From contig NZ_MBLO01000274.1 of the NCBI RefSeq assembly GCF_001854805.1, positions 1 through 64,000 on the forward strand: a stretch of DNA of 64,000 nt, written 5' to 3'. Positions within the stretch are counted from its first letter, which is position 1. Each line of letters begins with the position of its first letter. Of this stretch, positions 15,325 through 23,793 are shown one piece after another. The translations under genes were made by a program, and so were the position numbers. The notes beneath the pieces are model-generated. The model was not told the DNA's origin. It saw only the letters and a program-made list of their open reading frames with translations, and did not search any database. Source of the stretch: Pseudofrankia coriaricola (GTDB lineage Bacteria > Actinomycetota > Actinomycetes > Frankiales > Frankiaceae).

Positions 15325-17793
15325 ATGGCAGCCCCGGTGTTCGGCGCCGTCCGCATGATCGCCCTCGGGCAGCTGCGGCGTCGCTGGCTCAGCCTGGTCG
15401 CGCTCGGACTGCTCGTAGGACTGGTCGGCGCGGTCGTCGGCGGCGCGGCCGCGCTGACCCGGCGCACCGGGACCGCCCCCGCCCGGCTCGAACGCGCGAC
15501 GGCGGTGCCGGACCTGCAGATCACAGTGCCCGGCGGACCGGGGCTCGCGGCCAGGGCCGCGTCGGTGGTTCCCGGCCTGCGGTCCGTCTGGATCACCGCG
15601 GGGTCCGCGGCCCGGGTGGAGAACCGGCCGGGAGTCGTGTACCTCGGAATGCTCGCCGGCCACCCGGTCGGCTCGGAGGTAGGCGTCTACACCCCGGTCG
15701 TCGTGAAGGGCCGGGACTACGACCCGACCGCGGCGGAGGCGGTTCTCGACGAGCGAACGGCCAGGTCGCTCGGGGTCGGGGTCGACGATGTCCTGACCTT
15801 GCGGACGCTGACCAGGGAGGACTTCTTCAGCTTCGACACCGGCTTCGGGATGCCGCACGGGCCACGGATAACGGTGCGGGTGACCGGCCTCGTCCGGATG
15901 GCTGGCGCGACGGCCCAGCAGACACCGCTGCTGGTCTCGCCCGCCGTCGCCCAGGACCTCGCCGCCGTCGGCATCACCGTCATGATCAAGCTGGTGCCGG
16001 CTCCGGACGCGGTGGCGCGTGCCGACGCGGCGCTCGCCCGCGCCGCCGCGGCGGCCGGTGACGAGCAGGACCCCCAGGCGGCCGAGTTCCCGATTCTCGA
16101 GGTGAACCATCCGGCGACCGACTCGGACGCCCGCGTCGGGGCCACGACCCGGGTGCTGCTGACCGGCCTGGTGGCGTTCGCCGTCGTCGTCGGGGTGACC
16201 GGGCTCGCCACCGCGGCGGTGGCGTTCGCGCGACACCACTACGCGCGCGTGACGGAGCAGCGGATCGAGGCCGTGCTCGGCGTGACACCGGCCGGAAGGG
16301 CGGCGGCGCGGGTACTCGCGGCCGTCCCGGCGGCGGCGCTCGCCGGGCTGGTCGCCGCGATGGGGCCGCTGCTCGCCGGGCGGCTGGAGCCGATCGGCCC
16401 GGTGGCCGACCTTGAGCCCCATCCTGGCTACGCGCCCAACCTCGCGATCGCGGGGATCACCGCGGTGGCCGCCGTCGGTCTCGTCCTGGCGTTCGCGGGC
16501 TGGTCGGCCGCGCGTGCGGGCCGCGGCCGGGCCGCCGCCGGGGCCGCGCGCGCCGCCGGCCCGGTGCGCGCCGGCTGGCCGCGTCCCGGGCCGGCCTGGG
16601 TGGGCCCGGCCTGGCTGTGGGTGGGCGCGCGGTTCGCGCTCACCGGGCACCGGCCGTCGTCGGGCCGCCGTCCCTCCGTCATCACCGCCATGATCTCGGT
16701 CGCGGCGCTGGTGGCCGCGGCGACGGTCGCGCACGGCGTCGATCGGCTGATGAGAGATCCCAACCGCTACGGCTGGACGGCCGACCTCGACCTCCTCGAC
16801 GCCCGGCCGGACATCGTCGCGCGGCTGAAGGTGGACCCCTGGATAGCCGCCGTCAGCCTGGTCGCCCGCTCGACGGTGCTCGCGGGCGACAACTGCGGCG
16901 CGACGGGTACCGCCGATGACAGCCCCAGCCGGCGGATCCAGGCGGCGCCCGCGGCGAGGCCGGGTCCCGGCTGCGTCGAGGTCACCGCGTACGCCGTCCA
17001 TTCGTCTACCGGTGAGCAGCGTTGGACGATTCTCTCCGGGCGGCTCGGCCGCGGCCCGGGTGAGGTGGTGGTCGGGACGCATGCCGCCCGGGACCTGGGC
17101 GTCGAGGTCGGTGACGTCCTCGACCTGGCGCCCAGGCCGGGTGGCGACCACGGGGCGCGGGTCACCGTGGTGGGCGTCGGGCTCGGGCCGCCGGTCGGCG
17201 GGGAACGACTCGGCGACAACTTGCTGCTCGAACCAGGCGTGCTCGAGCAGACCCAGCGGACGGCTCCCTGGTGGGACGGCCTGGTCACCGCCGCCGACGG
17301 CGTGCCGGTGTCGTCGCTCGTCGGGGACCTCGGCGACGAGTACGAGGTGGCGCCCCGGCAGCCGCCGACGGAGGTCGCGAACCTCGGCGGCATCGGCAGG
17401 CTGCCCGAGGTGCTCGAGATCGTGCTCGGCGGCCTCGCGGCCATCGCGCTGGTCCACTCGGTGACGACGAGCTGGCGCCGGCGCGCCGGCGAGGCCGGCG
17501 TACTGCGCACGCTCGGGAGCACCCCGGCGCAGACGGCCGCGGCCTCGGTGACGGCGGCCTGCGTGACGGCGCTCGGCGCGGTCGGCGTCGGGATTCCCCT
17601 CGGCCTCGGTGTCGGGCGCCTGGTGTGGTGGGAGATCGCGAGCGCCACCGGCGTCGGGGGCGACGTCGCGGTCCCGGGCCTGCTGCTGCTGGCGCTGCCG
17701 CCGGTGGCCCTGGTCATCGGAGCTCTCGCGGCGCTCATCCCGGCCCCGCGCAACGCCTGGCTGCGGCCCTCGGTCCACTCGCGATCCGGTTAG
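15325..17793 (+). CDS. FtsX/MacB-type ABC transporter permease
   Basis: Permease partner of the ATPase at 12417, 822 residues with a duplicated layout. There is an N-terminal transmembrane segment (WLSLVALGLLVGLVGAVVGG), a large outer domain, three membrane segments around 265-400, a second start-of-repeat motif (ARFALTGHRPSSGRR, then a hydrophobic helix), a second outer domain, and three C-terminal segments ending PVALVIGALAALIPA. Such proteins move lipoproteins, peptides or antimicrobials from the membrane, or act mechanically, and do not form import channels. ATG lies three bases after the kinase stop, which indicates cotranslation. Confidence 0.92.
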   Translation: MAAPVFGAVRMIALGQLRRRWLSLVALGLLVGLVGAVVGGAAALTRRTGTAPARLERATAVPDLQITVPGGPGLAARAASVVPGLRSVWITAGSAARVENRPGVVYLGMLAGHPVGSEVGVYTPVVVKGRDYDPTAAEAVLDERTARSLGVGVDDVLTLRTLTREDFFSFDTGFGMPHGPRITVRVTGLVRMAGATAQQTPLLVSPAVAQDLAAVGITVMIKLVPAPDAVARADAALARAAAAAGDEQDPQAAEFPILEVNHPATDSDARVGATTRVLLTGLVAFAVVVGVTGLATAAVAFARHHYARVTEQRIEAVLGVTPAGRAAARVLAAVPAAALAGLVAAMGPLLAGRLEPIGPVADLEPHPGYAPNLAIAGITAVAAVGLVLAFAGWSAARAGRGRAAAGAARAAGPVRAGWPRPGPAWVGPAWLWVGARFALTGHRPSSGRRPSVITAMISVAALVAAATVAHGVDRLMRDPNRYGWTADLDLLDARPDIVARLKVDPWIAAVSLVARSTVLAGDNCGATGTADDSPSRRIQAAPAARPGPGCVEVTAYAVHSSTGEQRWTILSGRLGRGPGEVVVGTHAARDLGVEVGDVLDLAPRPGGDHGARVTVVGVGLGPPVGGERLGDNLLLEPGVLEQTQRTAPWWDGLVTAADGVPVSSLVGDLGDEYEVAPRQPPTEVANLGGIGRLPEVLEIVLGGLAAIALVHSVTTSWRRRAGEAGVLRTLGSTPAQTAAASVTAACVTALGAVGVGIPLGLGVGRLVWWEIASATGVGGDVAVPGLLLLALPPVALVIGALAALIPAPRNAWLRPSVHSRSG

Positions 17794-17902
17794 GCCGCGG
17801 TCGCCCAGCGCCGCGCGATGCCGCCACCCCGTCGGCCGGTACCGGAACCTCCGCGACCTTCCTGAGGCGGCTGGGCGCGTGCCGCCGACCGGCGGTGGGT
17901 GG

Positions 17903-18289
17903 CTAGTCGTCGTCGGAGGTGCGGCGTTCCCAGAGAGCGCGCAGGACGGCGGGCGCGAGGTCCGCCTTGTGGAGGTAGTCCATGCCGCTGGTGGCGACGG
18001 TCGCCGGAAGATCGGTCTTGCCGTAGGTGGAACAGAGAACCACGACGGTGTGCGGGTCGGCGTCGCGGATCCGGCTGCCGGCGGCGACACCGTCGATGCC
18101 GGGCAGGTTCACATCCATCAGGACGAGGTCTGGGCGCAGCGACTCGGCGGCGGCGACGCCAGCCTCGCCCGTGTCCGCCTCGCCGGCCAGGACGAATCCC
18201 GGCGCGCGCCGGACAACGGCGCGTACCGCCATGCGAAAGGGTCGCTGGTCGTCCACGACAAGGACCGAGACGGCGGAGGGGGAGGTCAT
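17903..18289 (-). CDS. Single-domain response regulator (receiver only)
   Basis: 128-residue receiver without an output domain: acidic pair D13-D14, phospho-acceptor D59 (LVLMDVNLPG), K107 (YLHKADL). Receiver-only proteins act by protein contact or as phosphate sinks. It is convergent with the permease of the ABC/kinase operon, 109 bases apart, and is the nearest candidate partner of that kinase, together with the LuxR-type regulator at 18966. The ribosome site before ATG 18289 is weak. The C-terminus is short and acidic (RRTSDDD). Confidence 0.9.
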   Translation of the reverse strand: MTSPSAVSVLVVDDQRPFRMAVRAVVRRAPGFVLAGEADTGEAGVAAAESLRPDLVLMDVNLPGIDGVAAGSRIRDADPHTVVVLCSTYGKTDLPATVATSGMDYLHKADLAPAVLRALWERRTSDDD

Positions 18290-18363
18290 GAATCCAGTGT
18301 GTCCGCCTGTCCCGTTCTAACCCAGGATGCGACCACCCACGTCGCAGGGTGTGGCTAACCCCC

Positions 18364-18454
18364 CTGCCGGGGCGAGACGCTGGACGCGCTCGCCCCGTGT
18401 CGGGCGCTGGGCGCCCTCCCCGCGTGGTACCGGGCCCTGGCATATGGCGGTGGT
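18364..18454. repeat. About 90-bp interspersed repeat, family 2 (copy 2, inverted)
   Basis: Reverse complement of the element at 6911-7001, sharing the CGACACGGGGCGAGCGCGTC core, the GGGCGC/GCGCCC hairpin and the ACCACCGCCATA end. It lies upstream of the receiver-only gene, within a 676-base gap without genes. Confidence 0.8.
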
Positions 18455-18564
18455 AGAGCTGGGACCGGGCTGACGAGGTGGCTGGGTAGGTACTGCGCCA
18501 ATGCGCGGTCACCAGCTGTGGCTGGACATCCGAGCCCATGGGATGTCTGTCGGGCGCTGAGCCT

Positions 18565-18646
18565 GACCTCCCAGATCGCTTACCTCCCAGATCGCTTCGC
18601 GAGCCGGCAGGAACCCTGTCGCCGATCCGGCAGGGACCCTGCTCCC
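18565..18646. repeat. Structured repeat, family GACCTCCCAGATC (copy 2)
   Basis: Two consecutive ACCTCCCAGATCGC units, then GCCGGCAGGAACCCTG and GATCCGGCAGGGACCCTG. Same order of blocks as at 5330-5380 but rearranged by internal duplication. The rest of the gap (18650-18965) is less GC-rich and shows no coding sequence I can support. Confidence 0.7.
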
Positions 18647-18965
18647 AACGTGGTTCCGGGCCGAGGCAGATGAGGGTGGTCCGACCAGTCGGGACCGACG
18701 AGATGGTTGCGTTGACGTAGCGCTGATGCGCCGTCACTACTTGTGGTCGAGTTGCGTTTGCTGGTACCGGTACGACATGACATTCCTGTCTGTCGCTGGA
18801 CGTCCAGGGTCGTGATGGCTGAGTCGCGCTTGCCGGTTATCAGGAGGACGTCACATCCCGGCTGCCTCTGGACGACCAAGACCTTGAGGTGACTGAGACG
18901 GCGGGCGTCGATAGCGGTGGGTGTCAGAGGTGGCTGGCGTTGGCCTTGGGAGTCGTGGTTGTTTC

Positions 18966-19712
18966 TCAGCCGCCGCGGGGTGCGCGGCCGGCGCCTGGGC
19001 GGGCCTGGCGGGTGGTCGGCGAGCCGTCGGGCGTGCCCGCGGCGTTCTGCTGGCCCGAGTGGAGGTAAAGCAGGACCGCCTTGACGCGGCGGTTCAGGTC
19101 CGGTTCGTCGGTCAGGCCCAGCTTGGCGAAGATCGAGTTACTGTGCTTCTCGACCGCGCGCTCCGAGAGCACCAGGCTCGCGGCGATCGCCGCGTTGCTC
19201 CAGCCCTGGGCCATGTGGCTGAGCACCTCACGCTCCCGCGGGGTCAGCCGGTCGAGCTCGGAATGGGTGCGCCTGGTGTTGGCGGCGACGAGGCCCTCGA
19301 CGACAGCCGGGTCGATCACCGACTCGCCGGCCGCCACCGCGCGGATCGCCCGCAGCAGCTCGTCCAGCCCGGCGACGCGTTCCTTGAGCAGGTAGGCACG
19401 CCCGGCCGAGCCGCCTTCCAACAGCGCGAGCGCGTAGGTGGCCTCGGCGAACTGGCTGAGCACGACGACGCCGACACCCGGGTGCTCCCGGCGTAGCCAG
19501 GCGGCGACCTGGATGCCCTCGTCGGTCCGCGTCGGCGGCATCCGGATATCCGTGACGACGACGTCCGGGGACAGCTCGCGGACGGCCTGCTCCACCGACG
19601 GCCGGTCCGTGACGGCGCCGACCAGCTCCACTCCGTCGGTCCGCTCGATCAGCGTCGCGAGGCCATGCCGTAGCAGCGCATCGTCCTCGGCGAGCAGTAC
19701 GCGGATGGCCAC
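18966..19712 (-). CDS. LuxR/NarL-family response regulator
   Basis: Two-component DNA-binding regulator, 248 residues. Receiver with E9-D10-D11, phospho-acceptor D55 (VVVTDIRMPP) and K110 (AYLLKERVAG); LuxR-type helix-turn-helix with LTPREREVLSHMAQGWSNAAIAASLVLSERAVEKHSNSIFAKLGL. The last 30 residues are a Gly/Pro/Arg-rich extension beyond the usual end. GTG start at 19712. No kinase is adjacent in the same direction; the nearest is the one at 13318-15321, on the opposite strand, making these a probable but unproven pair. Confidence 0.92.
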   Translation of the reverse strand: MAIRVLLAEDDALLRHGLATLIERTDGVELVGAVTDRPSVEQAVRELSPDVVVTDIRMPPTRTDEGIQVAAWLRREHPGVGVVVLSQFAEATYALALLEGGSAGRAYLLKERVAGLDELLRAIRAVAAGESVIDPAVVEGLVAANTRRTHSELDRLTPREREVLSHMAQGWSNAAIAASLVLSERAVEKHSNSIFAKLGLTDEPDLNRRVKAVLLYLHSGQQNAAGTPDGSPTTRQARPGAGRAPRGG

Positions 19713-20009
19713 CGTCTAACCCTAAGCGCACGATCGCGCCGACGTGGCGGCCGCCCTTGCGCGGATATATGTCTCGTCGGCGACGGAGCGCGGAAACCGG
19801 CCCAGGGGTACCGACACGCGGAAGAGCGCGCCGGCCCGACGCCCGGGTCCGGGAAATCCGCGGCCATTGCGGACGAGATCTGGCCGCTATCGCTTCTAGC
19901 GTCGAATCCGACGGACGACGGCGGCGGATCCACCGCCAGGCCCCGGAAGGCGGGACCCCGCGGCATCGAACGTCATCCCCTGACAGGCGCGCAGGAAGGA
20001 CCATCGACG

Positions 20010-20627
20010 ATGACGGCGATCATCACCACCACGAGCTCGGCCACCGGCACCGCAACCCTCGAGCCTGGCGCGGAGGCCCCGGCCAACGCCGGCGAGGCCG
20101 CGGCGGCGGCCAGCGAGGCCGGCGCCGGCGCTCCCGCGCTCACCGGCGAGCACACCGACCTGCTGGAGACACTGGCGCGCCACCGGTTCTTCCTGCGCTT
20201 CACCACCAAGGACCTGACCGACGAGCAGGCCGCCGCCCGCACCACGGTGAGTGAGCTGACCCTCGGCGGGCTGGTCAAGCACGTCGCCCTCACCGAGCGG
20301 CGGTGGATGGACTTCGTGGTGCGCGGCGGGGACGCGTTCGCGAACGGCTTCAGTGAGCGTGAGGCGGAGTTCCGCCTGGTGGAGGGTGAGACGCTCGCCG
20401 GCGTCCTGGCGCGCTACGAGGAGGTCGCCCGGCGTACGGAGGAGATCGTCGCCGGCATCCCGGACCTCGGGGCCGGCCATCCGCTGCCGGAGGCGCCCTG
20501 GTTCGAGCCGGGCGCGAGCTGGTCGGCCCGCCGCGTGCTCCTGCACCTCATCGCGGAGACCTCCCAGCACGCCGGCCACGCCGACATCATCCGCGAGTCC
20601 CTGGACGGCGCCCGCACCATGGGCTGA
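20010..20627 (+). CDS. DinB-like (DUF664) four-helix protein
   Basis: Member of the DinB/YfiT superfamily of metal-binding four-helix bundles, which includes mycothiol- and bacillithiol-dependent transferases. 205 residues. An Ala/Glu-rich N-terminal 45 residues precede the domain (HTDLLETLARHRFFLRFTTKDLTDEQAAAR). The putative metal ligands are the His in VKHVALTERRWMDF and the two His of HLIAETSQHAGHADIIRESLDG, in the usual positions. AGGAAGGA nine bases before ATG. In actinobacteria many such proteins use mycothiol, but the substrate here is unknown. It stands alone. Confidence 0.88.
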   Translation: MTAIITTTSSATGTATLEPGAEAPANAGEAAAAASEAGAGAPALTGEHTDLLETLARHRFFLRFTTKDLTDEQAAARTTVSELTLGGLVKHVALTERRWMDFVVRGGDAFANGFSEREAEFRLVEGETLAGVLARYEEVARRTEEIVAGIPDLGAGHPLPEAPWFEPGASWSARRVLLHLIAETSQHAGHADIIRESLDGARTMG

Positions 20628-20829
20628 TCCCATCCCGGGCTGATTCGCGAACGCGGCCCAGCCCCCTCGGCCCGGCGGCCACGCCCGGCGGCGCGCGGCG
20701 CATGCCAGGCGGCGCATGCCAGGCGGCGCACGCCCGGCGGCGGGCGGCGCGCGAATCAGTGGACTCCGCGTCTCGGCTTACGCGGATCTCGGGAGGCGCT
20801 GAGCCTCCGCGCCCGGCGGACCCGATCCG

Positions 20830-20881
20830 ATGATCTGGTGGAGTATTCGACCTATAGCTCGGAAAAATTCCACCAGATCAT
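20830..20881. repeat. 13-bp inverted repeat upstream of the GT39 gene
   Basis: Perfect arms ATGATCTGGTGGA (20830-20842) and TCCACCAGATCAT (20869-20881) with a 26-base A/T-richer loop. A third related copy, TTCCACCAGATCGTG (23695-23709), lies 47 bases after the same gene's stop. The rest of 20628-21016 holds short GC-rich direct repeats (GCATGCCAGGCGGC twice) and no gene. Confidence 0.65.
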
Positions 20882-21016
20882 GGAGCAGCGTCGCGCGCGG
20901 GACCGGCAAGGGCGACGCCCTGGGGCCGATTGCCAGCACGCCGCGGCCCGCTGGCTGCTGGCAGCGTTTAGGAACCCGTTCAGGAAAACCACAGACGCCC
21001 CGGCGACCCTGAACAC

Positions 21017-23647
21017 ATGACAACGCACGAGCCGGTGTCGCGCGCCACCGCGGCGGACCTGCCGGGGCAGCGAGCCGTCCCTGACGACGCCGAGGCCGTC
21101 GGCGCCGCGACCGGCCCGACTGCCGCGGCCGGCACGTTTGGCACGTCCAAGAGCGTCCCTGCCGCGGTGGGCGCGGCAGGGACCATCGCCGTGGCCGCTC
21201 CGCCCGCGCCGGCTGGTCCGCGCGAGCCGGTCGGCCAGCCGGGAGCCGCGGACCTGGCCGGTCTGGCAGGGCCGTACGGCGGCCCGGCGGACGGCGGCCC
21301 GGGAGACGGCGGCCCGGGAGACGGCGGCCCGGGAGACGGCGGCCCGGGATGGCGCGGGCGGCTCGCGCGGGTGGCCAGGGGACCGGCGGACGACCCGCGG
21401 TGGGCCCGACCGGCGTTGCTCGTGCTGCTGGCGGCGACGGCGGTGCTCTACCTGTGGGGGCTGGGCCGGTCCGGGTGGGCGAACGCCTTCTACTCGGCGG
21501 CGGCCCAGGCCGGCGGGCAGAGCTGGAAGGCGCTCTTCTACGGGTCCTCGGACGCCGGTAACTCGATCACCGTCGACAAGCCGCCGGTCGCGATGTGGCT
21601 GATGAGCCTGTCGGTGCGGATCTTCGGCCTGAGCTCGTGGAGCATTCTGGTGCCGGAGGCGCTGTGCGGCGTCGCCTCCGTCGGGCTGCTGTACGCGACC
21701 GTCCGGCGGGCCTTCAGCCCGGCCGCCGGCCTGATCGCCGGGCTCGTCCTCGCGACGACGCCGGTGGCCGTGCTGATGTTCCGGTTCAACAACCCGGACG
21801 CACTGCTGGTGCTGCTGCTCATCGGCGCGGCGTACGCGACGCTGCGGGCCGTCGAACGGGCGAGCGCGCGCTGGCTCGCGCTCGCCGGCGTGCTGGTCGG
21901 GTTCGGCTTCCTGACCAAGATGCTGCAGGCATTCCTGATCGTGCCGGTGCTCGCGGTGGTGTACCTGGTCGCGGCGCCGACGGGGATCGGCCGGCGGGTG
22001 CGTGACGTACTGCTCTCCGGCCTCGCGCTGGTCGCGTCGGCCGGCTGGTACATCGCCGTCGTGGAGCTCGTCCCAGCCTCCGCCCGCCCGTACATCGGCG
22101 GCTCCCAGCACAACAGCATCCTGGAGCTCACCCTCGGCTACAACGGCTTCGGCCGGCTGACCGGCGACGAGACAGGCAGCGTGGGCGGTGGCCCCGGCGG
22201 CGGGGGTGGCGGCGCCGGGGCCGCGGCCGGACGGGTGTTCGGGCCGCCGACGGCCGGCGGCGGCTGGGGCCAGACCGGCTGGGGCCGGATGTTCAACACC
22301 GAGATCGGCGGCCAGGTCGCCTGGCTGCTGCCGGCCGCGCTCGCGCTGCTCGTCGCCGGTCTGTGGGTGACGTCGCGGGTCATGCCGTTCTGGTCGGGCG
22401 GCGCGGAGCCCGCCCGCCGGCAGCTCTGGGCAACTCCGTCGCCGATGCCGTCCGCGGCCGACCATGAGCCGCCGGGCCAGCCGTCCTGGGCGCCTTCCGC
22501 GACGCACTCAGCAACCGGCCAGGAGCCGGTCCGCCAGCCGCGATGGACTCCGCGCACCGACCGGGCGCGCGCGGCGTTCCTGGTGTGGGGCGGCTGGCTG
22601 CTGGTGACGGGCATCGTGTTCAGCGAGATGCAGGGGATCTTCCATCCTTACTACACGGTCGCGCTGGCCCCGGCGATCGGCGCGCTGGTCGGCATGGGGT
22701 CGGTCGCGCTCTGGGAGCGTCGCGAGCACCCGGCGGCCGCCGTCACGCTCGCCGCTGTCACGGCCCTCACGGCGTGGTGGTGCGCCCATCTGCTCGACCG
22801 TACCGCCGGCTGGCACGAGTGGCTGCGCCCCGCCGTGCTCGTGGTGGGGCTCGCGGGCGCGGTACTGCTCCTGGGCGTGTCCCGGCTGCCGGCCCGCGCG
22901 GGCCTCGCCGTCGCGGGCCTGGCTCTGGCCGGCTGCCTGCTCGGCCCGACCAGCTATGCCCTGGCGACCGCGGACTCGCCGCATACGGGAGCGCTCCCGA
23001 GCGCGGGCCCGTCGGCCGGTGGGGGCAACGCCCGTCCCGCCGCCGGCGGCTTCCCCGGTGGCCAGGGCCGACTAGGCCAGGGCCAGGGACAGGGGCAGCA
23101 GGGCCAGGGCGGCTTCCCGTGGCAGGGCGGAACGATGCCCGGTGGCGGACTCGGCCGTGGTTTCGGCGGTGGGACGCCCAGCCTCCCCGGCGGCCAGGGC
23201 GGTACTGGTGGTCAGGGTGGCGGCATGGGCGGCCTGCTCGGCGCGACGGACCCGGGCGCGGACCTGGTGGCGTTGCTGAGGCAGAACAGCTCCGCGTACA
23301 CCTGGGCCGCGGCCGCCGTCGGCTCGAACAATGCCGCCGGGTACCAGCTGGCGGCCGACGAGCCGGTCATGGCGATCGGCGGCTTCAACGGCACCGACCC
23401 GTCGCCCACACTCGCGCAGTTCCAGAAGTACGTCGCCGAAGGAAAGATTCACTACTTCATCGGTGGCGGGCTTTCCGGCCGCGGAAACGGCGGTAGTCAG
23501 CAGGCTTCCGCGATCACCGCCTGGGTCCAGGAGAATTTCACGCCCACCACGGTCGGCGGCGTCAGCATCTACGACCTGACCGCCGTCGCCGGTGAGGCAA
23601 CGGACAACGGTGATGGTGCGGTCAACGGTGGAACGACAGTGACCTGA
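21017..23647 (+). CDS. GT39-family membrane glycosyltransferase
   Basis: Polytopic dolichyl/polyprenyl-phosphate-dependent glycosyltransferase (ArnT/PMT-like), 876 residues. It probably moves a sugar from a lipid carrier to an envelope acceptor on the outer face. The N-terminal 115 residues are low complexity, including GDGGP repeats (four 15-base repeats, 21301-21345). The catalytic region has VDKPPVAMWLMSLSVRIFGLSSW with the conserved acidic residue of the first outer loop, followed by about ten membrane segments. After the last comes a Gly/Gln-rich linker and a soluble C-terminal domain (about 750-876: SSAYTWAAAAVGSNNAAGYQL to VGGVSIYDLT), as in actinobacterial YycA-like proteins. ATG 21017 has only a weak ribosome site. 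Acceptor unknown. Confidence 0.9.
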   Translation: MTTHEPVSRATAADLPGQRAVPDDAEAVGAATGPTAAAGTFGTSKSVPAAVGAAGTIAVAAPPAPAGPREPVGQPGAADLAGLAGPYGGPADGGPGDGGPGDGGPGDGGPGWRGRLARVARGPADDPRWARPALLVLLAATAVLYLWGLGRSGWANAFYSAAAQAGGQSWKALFYGSSDAGNSITVDKPPVAMWLMSLSVRIFGLSSWSILVPEALCGVASVGLLYATVRRAFSPAAGLIAGLVLATTPVAVLMFRFNNPDALLVLLLIGAAYATLRAVERASARWLALAGVLVGFGFLTKMLQAFLIVPVLAVVYLVAAPTGIGRRVRDVLLSGLALVASAGWYIAVVELVPASARPYIGGSQHNSILELTLGYNGFGRLTGDETGSVGGGPGGGGGGAGAAAGRVFGPPTAGGGWGQTGWGRMFNTEIGGQVAWLLPAALALLVAGLWVTSRVMPFWSGGAEPARRQLWATPSPMPSAADHEPPGQPSWAPSATHSATGQEPVRQPRWTPRTDRARAAFLVWGGWLLVTGIVFSEMQGIFHPYYTVALAPAIGALVGMGSVALWERREHPAAAVTLAAVTALTAWWCAHLLDRTAGWHEWLRPAVLVVGLAGAVLLLGVSRLPARAGLAVAGLALAGCLLGPTSYALATADSPHTGALPSAGPSAGGGNARPAAGGFPGGQGRLGQGQGQGQQGQGGFPWQGGTMPGGGLGRGFGGGTPSLPGGQGGTGGQGGGMGGLLGATDPGADLVALLRQNSSAYTWAAAAVGSNNAAGYQLAADEPVMAIGGFNGTDPSPTLAQFQKYVAEGKIHYFIGGGLSGRGNGGSQQASAITAWVQENFTPTTVGGVSIYDLTAVAGEATDNGDGAVNGGTTVT

Positions 23648-23734
23648 GGAAAGCTCAATTCCGCTTCGGAGTTGGCCGCCGAAAGAATTTCCGGTTCCAC
23701 CAGATCGTGTGGGTGGCGGCGGCTCGGGCCGCCG

Positions 23735-23760
23735 GGCCCACGGGCCGCGACCCGTGGGCC
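23735..23760. terminator. Bidirectional hairpin between convergent genes
   Basis: Arms GGCCCACGGG and CCCGTGGGCC, loop CCGCGA, between the GT39 gene and pyruvate carboxylase. It is followed by further GGGCCGCGACCC direct repeats up to 23790. There are no T-runs, so termination is inferred from position and stability. Confidence 0.6.
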
Positions 23761-23793
23761 GCGACCCGCGGGCTGTGGGCCGCGGCCCGTGGG

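Noticed and set aside
13498-18090. 1530-codon open reading on the minus strand
   Set aside because: It runs antisense to the kinase and permease genes, has an Arg/Gly/Asp-rich composition typical of the shadow of GC-rich codons, and shows no family motif.
18580-18879. 99-codon minus-strand reading in the gap before the LuxR regulator
   Set aside because: Runs through a repeat element, composition is irregular and no start signal is visible.
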